Shown piece after piece: positions 1-6,886 of a DNA stretch of 9,583 nucleotides. The notes beneath the pieces are model-generated. The model saw nothing but the letters and a program-made list of their open reading frames with translations. It was not told the DNA's origin and searched no databases. Origin of the DNA: Balneolales bacterium (GTDB taxonomy: Bacteria; Bacteroidota; Rhodothermia; Balneolales; Balneolaceae); NCBI GenBank assembly GCA_022360375.1, contig JAKSCW010000079.1, positions 1-9,583 on the forward strand, read 5' to 3'. Numbering within the stretch: the first letter of the stretch is position 1; each line of letters opens with the position of its first letter. The position numbers and the translations under genes are program-made.

Positions 1-1
1 C

Positions 2-955
2 ATTAATGACCAAACTGTAACTTTTGTAGGTGAAAATATCTCCAATCATCTCTCTGGTGCTTCAGAACGTTTATTTGCAGGAACTATCCAATCTAACCTC
101 GGCAACTTTTACTATTTATTTGAAGACGGAACTTTCAGCATTGTAGATCCAAACCAAGAGGAACCCATTGTTGAAATATTCTCAGAAGAAAAAGCCGATT
201 GGCCGGCAATTATAGATGAAGGCTACATTTATCGGGTGAATCGAACAGAGAGCTCTATAGAAGGATATAACTTCAATGGAGCTTTGGTAAGCGGAACACC
301 CATTTATGCAAATGACAATATTCAGTTCATTGGAACTCCACTCATTGCTGATATTACCGGGGACAATATCCAGGATATACTGGTGGTAGGTCAAGACGAT
401 TATTCAGTGAATATCTTTGCTTACGAGACGAACGGAAATCCTATTGAAGGCTTCCCCCTGTACATAGGTGGTTCCATAGGAAAAGATGTGCAACCTATTC
501 ACCCGGTGCTATATGGAGATGAGTTATACGCCATAAGTCATGCCGGTGATTTTCGCGCATGGAGGTTCCTGGATTTTACTTCTTCCCAGTGGCCATCCCG
601 GTATGGAGAAAACCCGTATAACAAAGTTTCGGCATATATAGAATTCACTCAACAGAATAATGGAAACTTCTCTGTATTGAATAAAGCGGAGACCTATAAC
701 TGGCCAAACCCTGCTGGTGATGAAACTAATCTCCGGTACGAACTGGAGGCACCCGGAGGAATGGTGGAAATTACCATTATCGACTACACGGGCCGCGTTA
801 TTTTTGAACGAACTGTTCAATCTGTAGGTGGGGCCCCAGAGGAAATTCAAATAACAACCCGCGATTGGGGAAGTGGTGCCTATTTCGCAAGAATAAAGGC
901 AACCGTTGAGGGACGCTCTGAAACGAAAATCGTAAAAATCGGGGTGGCCCACTAA
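2..955 (+). CDS. T9SS-secreted propeller-like protein, 3' part (5' end outside window)
   Basis: This is the C-terminal 317 residues of a secreted protein. The frame is open from base 2 with no stop, so the gene begins upstream, and the GTG at 236 is an internal valine rather than a start. The first two thirds look like a beta-propeller. A calcium-loop-like DITGDNIQD motif (bases 350-376), followed by FAYETNGNPIEGFPL, resembles FG-GAP/VCBS repeats of surface proteins. The last ~85 residues (from about base 695) form a type A T9SS sorting domain: NWPNP at 698-712, a beta-rich core with IIDYTGRV, then WGSGAYFARI and the basic KIVKIGVAH tail. From family knowledge, this domain takes the protein through the outer membrane to the cell surface, where it is usually cut off. 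The specific function is unknown because the N-terminal domain is missing. The stop TAA shares its last base with the next gene's ATG, which implies translational coupling. Confidence 0.85.
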   Translation: MNDQTVTFVGENISNHLSGASERLFAGTIQSNLGNFYYLFEDGTFSIVDPNQEEPIVEIFSEEKADWPAIIDEGYIYRVNRTESSIEGYNFNGALVSGTPIYANDNIQFIGTPLIADITGDNIQDILVVGQDDYSVNIFAYETNGNPIEGFPLYIGGSIGKDVQPIHPVLYGDELYAISHAGDFRAWRFLDFTSSQWPSRYGENPYNKVSAYIEFTQQNNGNFSVLNKAETYNWPNPAGDETNLRYELEAPGGMVEITIIDYTGRVIFERTVQSVGGAPEEIQITTRDWGSGAYFARIKATVEGRSETKIVKIGVAH

Positions 956-3900
956 TGAACATTCGATTTCTTTTTATAGTAACATTCTATGTGTTTGGAG
1001 TTTCGGTCGTTTACTCTCAAACAAATCCGTTATACTACGATTATGCCCATAATCACCTGAATTGGTACACGGTAGAAAGCGATCATTTTTTGGTTCATTT
1101 CCAGGAGGGAAATGAGCGATCAGCACAGGTGGTATCCAGAATTGCTGAAGAAATTTATACTCCAATTACGGAACTCTACCAGCATGAACCGGATGAGAAG
1201 GTGAGTATAGTATTAAAGGATCGTGAGGACTATTCAAACGGAGCAGCATACTTTTTTGACAACAAAATAGATATTTGGGTTCCTTCGTTAGATACCCCAC
1301 TACGGGGTACTCACAACTGGATGCGAAACGTTATTGCACATGAATTCACACACATTGTCCAGATTCAGGTGGCAATGAAGCGGAGCAGATCTATCCCGGT
1401 TCTTTACTTTCAGTGGCTGAATTATGAAAAAGTGCGCCGGCCTGATGTTTTATATGGTTTCCCAAATGGAATCATTTCTCTCCCCTTCGCTACCGTAAAT
1501 ATGCCTGCCTGGCTGGCAGAAGGTACTGCCCAATATCAAACCAAGGAATTGAACTACGATTCATGGGATGCGCACAGGGATATGATCCTGAGAACACGGG
1601 TCCTGTCTGGCACGTATCTTTCTCTTGATGAAATGAGTGGTTTCACCTCTAAAACCAGTCTTGAAAGGGAAACGGTATATAACCAGGGTTTTGCTTTTGT
1701 TATTTATCTTGCTGACCGTTTTGGAGATGATGTATTACGTGAAATCACTGTTCAACTAGCTGAAAAAGGAGTCTACACCGTTGAAGAAGCGATTGAGCTC
1801 GCGATAGGTATTCCCGGAGAGGAGGTTTTTGAAGATTGGATTGCTGAACGTCTTGCCCGTTATGAAGAGATTATGGCAGAAAAAAGGCTTACAGAGTCGG
1901 AATATGTCGAACCAGGCGGATTTTTCAACTTCTACCCCCGTATTTCCTCGGATGGAAAATCTATGGCTTACCTTTCCAATAAGGGAAGAGATTTTTCTGC
2001 AGTTTCTTTGTATTTAAAAACTTTGGATGAGGAAAAAGAAATTGCTCTTATCGATCAGGATACCCCTCACTTACACCATGATCATGCTTCCTCTAAACCG
2101 GAAATTCGCTTCATTTCTACCACTTTTTCCTTCTCGCCAGATGGGTCAAAAATTGTATACGCGGTAAACAAAAAGAATGAATTTGCAGAAGATTACAGAG
2201 ATTTATTCATCTACAATATTGAATCCAAAGAAAATATACGGTTGACCAACAGCGCAAGAATTGAGTCCCCTGCGTGGAGTCCTGATGGTTCTACAATTGC
2301 AGCGGTTCAATATTTGAAAGGAACTCAGAATATTGTGTTGCTTGATCCTGAAAATCCAGACAAAATTACCCCTGTTACAGAATTTAAGGATGCAGAAACG
2401 GTCTTTACTCCGGTTTGGCATCCCAATGGAGAAACCATTTATTTCTCTTATGCAGATTTCGGGCCAAGAACTATTAAATCCATTCATTTAGGTTCCCGGG
2501 AAATTTCTACTATTCTAACCGATTCGGAAATTGATTTTCGGGACCCTTTTATAAGTTCAGATGCTAAGCATTTATATTTCTCGGCAAGTGAACATGGCAT
2601 CTTCAACATCTTCAGAAGTGAAATTGATGACATTCACCCTGTTCAAATTACTTCCGTATTGGGGGGGGCATTTATGCCCTTTGAAGCCGACGGAGTACTG
2701 TATTTCAGTGAATATGAAAAGGATGGCTACAAAATTAAGAGCCTCCAAATAGACCCGTTATTGTTTCCTGATAATGATTTTCAGTTTTCTGATGTACCTC
2801 CTCCGGTAGATTTGAACCTGAGCATCAACGAATTCAATGACAAAGATTTAGATGCATTCCCTGAATCGGTAATCGCTATTGCAGATACTGGAAATTATGA
2901 ATTTGAAATAGAAACCCGGGGCCAACACAATCTTCGTAAATACCGGAGTTATGAAGACACATTCCTTAAAACCTCCTTTTTCCCCGTTCTGAGATTCGAT
3001 AACTACTCCAGTTTAAATGGCCGGAATGGAGCCTTGTTAACCGCAGGACAATTCGGAGATTTAGGAGAGAATCTTTTGCGGGATATGAAACCGGGGGTAT
3101 ACTTTTCATCCAGGGATGTACTCGACAAGTTTTCACTGTTTGGAGGAATTATGCTTGGGGTAGGATCAAAATCAGCCGAAGGGATCGGAGACTTTTTCTC
3201 CCCCAATCGATTGTCCCGCCTCGATAGAGATATTTTCCTGCTGGCAGAATTCCGTGGGGTTCCATTTATAAAAAAGGGTTGGTCACCTACTGTCTCGATC
3301 GAAATATATAACCTGCATCGCGGGGTGCAAGATGGGTTAAGCATTGAAGAATTCCCTTGTACCTCTTGTCTGCCCGATACTTCTTATATAGATATTGGAT
3401 ATGAAGTATGGGAAGCGGGCTTGTATTTAAGAAGTAAACTAAGTCGGAGGAGTCTCTTTGAAATTGGGTTACGATATAGCCCTTATCGAATCATCACCGA
3501 CAATTTTTATTCTCAAGAGCTTCAGGCTTTTATAAGTGGCTCCAATTACGAATATTTTCGGGCTACTACTTTATCTGCAGCATACACCTTCAACTATTAC
3601 TTGTATTCAGTAGATGGAGACATTGCCCCTATTGGATTAAAAGGATATTTGAGATATCAGTATCAACCCGCGAGGCTACTGGAAGAATACGAAATTGAAG
3701 ATGGGAGTTTGGTTCCAATCTTTGCCGATACTGATAATCACTCTACGGAATTGCATGTGCGCTATGGGTTCAAAACATTTGGTAATCAAGCCTTCCAAGC
3801 CCGTATTCGTGGGTTTACTTACTTCAATAATCCTGATGATGCCTTCTACACCGATTATGTGGGTGGCTTTTTGGGCATGCGAAGTTACCCGTTTTTTGCC

Positions 3901-4305
3901 ATAGCGGGAAATACTACCGCCTTTACGAGTTTAAGTTGGTTCGCCCCTATTTATAAAAACATAAACAAACAGGCCGGGCCATATACGCTTGACAAAGTAT
4001 ACGCACGCTTCTTCTTTGAAGCAGGAAATGGCTGGTTTCTTGGGAATAGTACAGATACCGAAACTGCAAACCGCCTGGGAACCGGAAATAACCTTAAAAC
4101 AGGTATAGGAGCGGAACTTCGCCTAGCTACCAATGGGTATTATCTATTTCCCCTCAAGTTTTTTGTAAGTACCACTTATGGATTTAATAAGTTTTCTGTA
4201 ACTCTGCCCGAAGAATTCGTTACCGGTACTAGCAGCAACAATGTTACTTATGGGCGGGAATTTCTTTTTCATTTTGGTCTAACCTTTGATTTTGAGCTAC
4301 TATGA
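955..4305 (+). CDS. Outer-membrane protein: HExxH metallopeptidase-like + PD40 propeller + Omp85-like barrel
   Basis: This is a 1116-residue exported protein with three parts. Residues 1-21 are a signal peptide (cut likely VYS|Q). Residues ~30-310 resemble the peptidase MA/gluzincin fold: HEFTH at 129-133, with WLAEG at 186-190 giving the probable third zinc ligand E189. Residues ~320-600 hold about six TolB-like PD40 blades (SSDGK 331-335, SPDG 394-397 and 442-445, HPNG 489-492, SSDA 534-537, ADG 578-580). Residues ~670-1116 show many alternating beta-strands. They also carry an Omp85-like loop-6 signature (MRSYPF 975-980, then GNTTAFTSLSWFAPI), an FFFEAGNGW strand like that of BamA, and a terminal FLFHFGLTFDF strand. 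No POTRA domain is visible. The zinc ligands look intact, so peptidase activity is plausible, but the substrate is unknown. Odd points are a His-rich loop (372-377) and a lone CxxC (802-805). The gene starts inside the previous stop (TAATG) and ends in ATGA with the next gene. Confidence 0.9.
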   Translation: MNIRFLFIVTFYVFGVSVVYSQTNPLYYDYAHNHLNWYTVESDHFLVHFQEGNERSAQVVSRIAEEIYTPITELYQHEPDEKVSIVLKDREDYSNGAAYFFDNKIDIWVPSLDTPLRGTHNWMRNVIAHEFTHIVQIQVAMKRSRSIPVLYFQWLNYEKVRRPDVLYGFPNGIISLPFATVNMPAWLAEGTAQYQTKELNYDSWDAHRDMILRTRVLSGTYLSLDEMSGFTSKTSLERETVYNQGFAFVIYLADRFGDDVLREITVQLAEKGVYTVEEAIELAIGIPGEEVFEDWIAERLARYEEIMAEKRLTESEYVEPGGFFNFYPRISSDGKSMAYLSNKGRDFSAVSLYLKTLDEEKEIALIDQDTPHLHHDHASSKPEIRFISTTFSFSPDGSKIVYAVNKKNEFAEDYRDLFIYNIESKENIRLTNSARIESPAWSPDGSTIAAVQYLKGTQNIVLLDPENPDKITPVTEFKDAETVFTPVWHPNGETIYFSYADFGPRTIKSIHLGSREISTILTDSEIDFRDPFISSDAKHLYFSASEHGIFNIFRSEIDDIHPVQITSVLGGAFMPFEADGVLYFSEYEKDGYKIKSLQIDPLLFPDNDFQFSDVPPPVDLNLSINEFNDKDLDAFPESVIAIADTGNYEFEIETRGQHNLRKYRSYEDTFLKTSFFPVLRFDNYSSLNGRNGALLTAGQFGDLGENLLRDMKPGVYFSSRDVLDKFSLFGGIMLGVGSKSAEGIGDFFSPNRLSRLDRDIFLLAEFRGVPFIKKGWSPTVSIEIYNLHRGVQDGLSIEEFPCTSCLPDTSYIDIGYEVWEAGLYLRSKLSRRSLFEIGLRYSPYRIITDNFYSQELQAFISGSNYEYFRATTLSAAYTFNYYLYSVDGDIAPIGLKGYLRYQYQPARLLEEYEIEDGSLVPIFADTDNHSTELHVRYGFKTFGNQAFQARIRGFTYFNNPDDAFYTDYVGGFLGMRSYPFFAIAGNTTAFTSLSWFAPIYKNINKQAGPYTLDKVYARFFFEAGNGWFLGNSTDTETANRLGTGNNLKTGIGAELRLATNGYYLFPLKFFVSTTYGFNKFSVTLPEEFVTGTSSNNVTYGREFLFHFGLTFDFELL
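2661..2668 (+). repeat. Run of eight G inside the peptidase-propeller-barrel gene
   Basis: This is a homopolymer of eight G within codons 569-572 (Leu-Gly-Gly-Ala) at the sixth propeller blade. Gain or loss of one base would truncate the protein before its barrel. The frame is intact here. The run is long enough to be a candidate for slippage or for sequencing error, but nothing in the window shows that it varies. Confidence 0.5.
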
Positions 4306-5282
4306 AAATATTTGGGCTAATTGTTTTTATTTGTTTTGCTTCCTTTTCGTCTTTCGCACAGCCAGTGAAGCAATGGTCGCAAACTGGAATTTCTGCAGCT
4401 CAGGAAATGCAATCTTCGGGTACATTAGAGACCAGTTTTTTGCCCCAAAATTTTAACCTGGAAAACAGGATCAACAGAAACCCATTTATCGAAGCTCCAA
4501 AAAATAGCCCGGGTATCGCCATGTTAGCCTCAGGAGTATTGCCAGGATCAGGACAGGCAATGAATGGAAAATGGGGCCGTGCTGCCGTTTATTTTGCTGT
4601 CGAAGTTGTAAGTATTGCCTACTACTTCAACCAAAACAACCTGGCTAAAGAAAATGAGGAAGCCTATGAGGCATACGGAAATCAAAAATGGAGCGTACTT
4701 GCATATGCACAGTGGCTTGTAGACTATTCCGAAGCAAATGGCATAGACAATGGATATGAACTACTGGCAAATCAATTAAATCAGCTTGCAGCCAATGATC
4801 AAACCCCCAACTTCGGCAATACCACCGATGATTGGAGGAAAGTGGATTTAAATACGTTACGTGGAATTGAAGAGCGAACTCCTTTTTTCTTTTCAAACGG
4901 CAGGTTAGGAAGCACTTTTTCACATGTGGTTCAGAATTATGGCTCTCAACAATATTATGAATTAATGAGCAAATACTATCAATTCCAACCTGGCTGGCAG
5001 GATTTTCATGAGAATCGACTGAGTGAAGGAGCAGGGCATGTTTACCAGTATACCTGGAATTCCAGTATGATCACTGCTGATTTTATTGAGGGGCGGGACC
5101 GTGCACAGGAATTCAATCAAAATTATAGAAATGCAGGGAACATCCTCATGTTGTTAATGGTAAACCACGTAGTTTCTGCTTTTGATGCATATTTTACTGT
5201 AAAACTCAAAAATAGCAGAATACAGGCACAAGCCAATATGATGAGTTATACCAATTCAGTTTCTGTTAGCTGGCACTTTTAA
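4302..5282 (+). CDS. DUF5683-like exported/membrane protein
   Basis: This is a 326-residue protein with an N-terminal signal peptide (residues 1-19, likely cut SFA|Q). After a polar stretch, residues ~69-110 contain SPGIAMLASGVLPGSGQ, then NGKWGRAAVYFAVEVVSIAYYF. This matches the DUF5683 pattern (SPxxA, LPGxGQ, NgKwwrga and a hydrophobic segment), which is common in Bacteroidota and relatives and has no known function. A second hydrophobic helix near the C-terminus (ILMLLMVNHVVSAFDAYF) ends in the family's typical N-x(5)-DAY form. Between them lies a hydrophilic stretch of about 170 residues rich in N, Q, Y and W, longer than I would expect for a minimal member. The start codon lies in the previous gene's stop (ATGA), so the protein is probably made coupled to the barrel protein and may act with it at the envelope. 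That partnership is inference. The family call is from pattern memory and the function is unknown. Confidence 0.8.
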   Translation: MKIFGLIVFICFASFSSFAQPVKQWSQTGISAAQEMQSSGTLETSFLPQNFNLENRINRNPFIEAPKNSPGIAMLASGVLPGSGQAMNGKWGRAAVYFAVEVVSIAYYFNQNNLAKENEEAYEAYGNQKWSVLAYAQWLVDYSEANGIDNGYELLANQLNQLAANDQTPNFGNTTDDWRKVDLNTLRGIEERTPFFFSNGRLGSTFSHVVQNYGSQQYYELMSKYYQFQPGWQDFHENRLSEGAGHVYQYTWNSSMITADFIEGRDRAQEFNQNYRNAGNILMLLMVNHVVSAFDAYFTVKLKNSRIQAQANMMSYTNSVSVSWHF

Positions 5283-5310
5283 CAACCCCAAGCAACCCGT
5301 ATTATTGAGC

Positions 5311-6105
5311 ATGCTAAAAGCGTTGTTCACCAACAAGTATCTTTACATTATCACTTTTTCCCTCATCGCATTTGGAGCAGTATTACTCTATGCTCTTGAT
5401 AAATTCATTATGCCAGAGTATACCAACTATAACGAAGGAGTAACCGTACCCGATGTTACCAGAATTTCTCTGCTTGAAGCGGAAGAGTTATTAACCCGTT
5501 ACGGGCTTCGCTTCGAAGTGGCAGACCGAAGAGCCAATTCAGCATTTCCAGCAAACTATGTAATCGATCAGGCCCCGGGCGCAGCTACCATCGTGAAACC
5601 GAATCGAAAAGTATATTTAACCGTAAATGCCGCAGTAAAACCCCAGGTTATTGTACCCAATGTGGTAAACCTGTCACTTCGAAATGCCCAGATTCAACTC
5701 CAAAACTACGGATTAGAAGTAGGATCAATCAGTTATGAATCTTCCCGTTTTAAAAATGCTGTTTTAAGGCAATCTGTTGACGAAGGTGTTACTGTTGAAA
5801 AAGGCACTACCGTAGATTTGGTAGTTAGTGACGGGCTTGGAGACAAAATTGTAGAAATTCCCGAAATCATTGGTTTACGATTACCCGACGCACAGCTTAA
5901 AATCCGGGAAGCCGGGCTGAGAGTTGGTGAGATTCGATTTCAACCTATAAAGGATATCGCACCAAACGTTGTTCTTGATTTTACTCCTAAGGTAACGTCC
6001 CTCGTAGAAGGTGAATCTCTCACGTTAGTAATCTCAGAGCGTTTTGAGCTTATTGAAGAAAGTGAAGTTGGAATTGTATCAGCAGATTCCACCGGAAATA
6101 ACTAA
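5311..6105 (+). CDS. Single-pass membrane protein with three PASTA repeats
   Basis: This is a 264-residue protein with a short cytoplasmic N-terminus, one membrane helix (about residues 10-29, YLYIITFSLIAFGAVLLYAL) and three tandem PASTA domains outside: about 43-108 (VPDVTRISLLEAEELL), 112-175 (VPNVVNLSLRNAQIQL) and 180-244 (IPEIIGLRLPDAQLKI). Each has the VPxvxxxxxxxAxxxL opening and a TVxLxVS-type closing strand. PASTA domains in other proteins bind peptidoglycan fragments or sit on penicillin-binding proteins and Ser/Thr kinases. Here there is no kinase or transpeptidase part, so it may be a wall-associated sensor or scaffold; the role is inference. I chose ATG 5311. An in-frame TTG at 5305 would add two residues, and neither start has a clear Shine-Dalgarno. 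The gap to the previous gene is 28 bases and to rpe 36 bases, so it is likely in the same operon. Confidence 0.88.
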   Translation: MLKALFTNKYLYIITFSLIAFGAVLLYALDKFIMPEYTNYNEGVTVPDVTRISLLEAEELLTRYGLRFEVADRRANSAFPANYVIDQAPGAATIVKPNRKVYLTVNAAVKPQVIVPNVVNLSLRNAQIQLQNYGLEVGSISYESSRFKNAVLRQSVDEGVTVEKGTTVDLVVSDGLGDKIVEIPEIIGLRLPDAQLKIREAGLRVGEIRFQPIKDIAPNVVLDFTPKVTSLVEGESLTLVISERFELIEESEVGIVSADSTGNN

Positions 6106-6111
6106 TTTCCG
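6093..6111 (+). other. Small inverted repeat over the PASTA gene stop codon
   Basis: CGGAAAT (6093-6099) and ATTTCCG (6105-6111) are perfect reverse complements around a five-base loop that contains part of the stop codon. No T-run follows, so this is not a standard intrinsic terminator. It could be a weak RNA hairpin between the PASTA and rpe genes, or chance. Confidence 0.3.
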
Positions 6112-6141
6112 TGTAAAGGATACAACGGAGTTTACAAATAC

Positions 6142-6813
6142 ATGGATTTTAACTTACCTATTCTGGCCCCCTCCATTCTGGCCGCCGACTTCACAAACCT
6201 GGAAAAGGATATCTCTGAAGCAATTGAAGGTGGAACTAAGTGGATTCACTGCGACATCATGGATGGACATTTTGTTCCAAATATCAGCTTTGGGCCGGGA
6301 ATAGTAAATCAGGTTAGCAAAATCTCTGGCGAAGCTTTCATTGATGTACACCTCATGATTGAAGAACCAGACAAATACATTTTGCAATTTGTTGATGCCG
6401 GTTCTGATTTAATCAGTGTACATATTGAAACCTGCCACCATCTTCACAGAAGCGTTCAAAACATAAAAAAATATGGAGTAATGGCAGGGGTAGCTATAAA
6501 TCCTGCAACTTCATTGTACACCATTGAACCTATTCTTTCTGATGTGGATATGGTTGTTTTAATGAGTGTAAACCCAGGATTTGGAGGGCAGTCGTTTATC
6601 GAGAATACGTATGAACGTATCCGGGAATTGGTGGATCTTCGTGAATCAGGGGAACATAATTTCTTAATCCAGATTGACGGGGGAGTTAACTTGAATAACA
6701 TTAAGAAGAATGCCGAACACGGTGCAGATGTACTTGTCGCAGGAAGTAGCGTGTTCAAAGCAGATAATATTACTACCCGGGTTCTGGAACTGATTGAACG
6801 AATGGGTAAATAA
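6142..6813 (+). CDS. rpe: Ribulose-phosphate 3-epimerase
   Basis: This 223-residue cytosolic TIM-barrel enzyme interconverts ribulose 5-phosphate and xylulose 5-phosphate in the pentose phosphate pathway. All family motifs are present: LAPSILAADF (8-17), HCDIMDGHFVPN (36-47), DVHLMIE (68-74), a MSVNPGFGGQ phosphate/active-site loop, QIDGGVN (177-183) and AGSSVF near the C-terminus. The expected metal ligands H36, D38, H70 and D179 are intact; D38 and D179 are the acid-base pair. Length is normal for the family. ATG 6142 is preceded by CGGAG at 6126-6130, a plausible though distant ribosome site. It follows the PASTA gene by 36 bases, and the next gene's coding start lies about 73 bases after its stop. 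Confidence 0.97.
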   Translation: MDFNLPILAPSILAADFTNLEKDISEAIEGGTKWIHCDIMDGHFVPNISFGPGIVNQVSKISGEAFIDVHLMIEEPDKYILQFVDAGSDLISVHIETCHHLHRSVQNIKKYGVMAGVAINPATSLYTIEPILSDVDMVVLMSVNPGFGGQSFIENTYERIRELVDLRESGEHNFLIQIDGGVNLNNIKKNAEHGADVLVAGSSVFKADNITTRVLELIERMGK

Positions 6814-6828
6814 TCCCTGTTTTTGTCT

Positions 6829-6836
6829 TATCTTTA
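6829..6836 (+). promoter_or_regulatory. Possible Bacteroidota-type -7 promoter box upstream of the phoH-like gene
   Basis: TATCTTTA matches seven of the eight positions of the TAnnTTTG -7 consensus described for Bacteroidota primary sigma factor. It sits in the 73-base rpe-phoH gap, about 50 bases before the preferred TTG start, a sensible leader length. I do not see a good TTTG -33 element at the expected 19-base spacing, so this is only a candidate. Confidence 0.35.
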
Positions 6837-6886
6837 CAGATAATTCTCAATTTAATCTCACCACCATAGAAGATACCAGAGCATTA

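Noticed and set aside
236..238. GTG as a start codon for the first gene
   Set aside because: The frame stays open and protein-like back to base 2, so the gene begins before the window.
524..952. Open frame of 142 codons on the minus strand
   Set aside because: It lies fully antisense to the well-supported T9SS protein and encodes no recognisable domain; a shadow of the real frame.
3003..3344. Open frame of 113 codons on the minus strand
   Set aside because: It is antisense to the barrel-coding region, with a low-complexity Ser/Pro/Arg product and no start context.
4536..4572. LPGSGQ...NGK in the DUF5683-like protein as an LPxTG sortase signal or Walker A motif
   Set aside because: The middle residue is Ser not Thr, there is no C-terminal anchor, and the spacing does not fit GxxxxGK; the segment matches the DUF5683 pattern instead.
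6044..6304. Plus-strand frame bridging the PASTA and rpe genes
   Set aside because: It overlaps both real genes in another frame and its product has no family resemblance.
6456..6758. Open frame of 100 codons on the minus strand inside rpe
   Set aside because: It is antisense to strongly conserved rpe motifs; no domain is seen.
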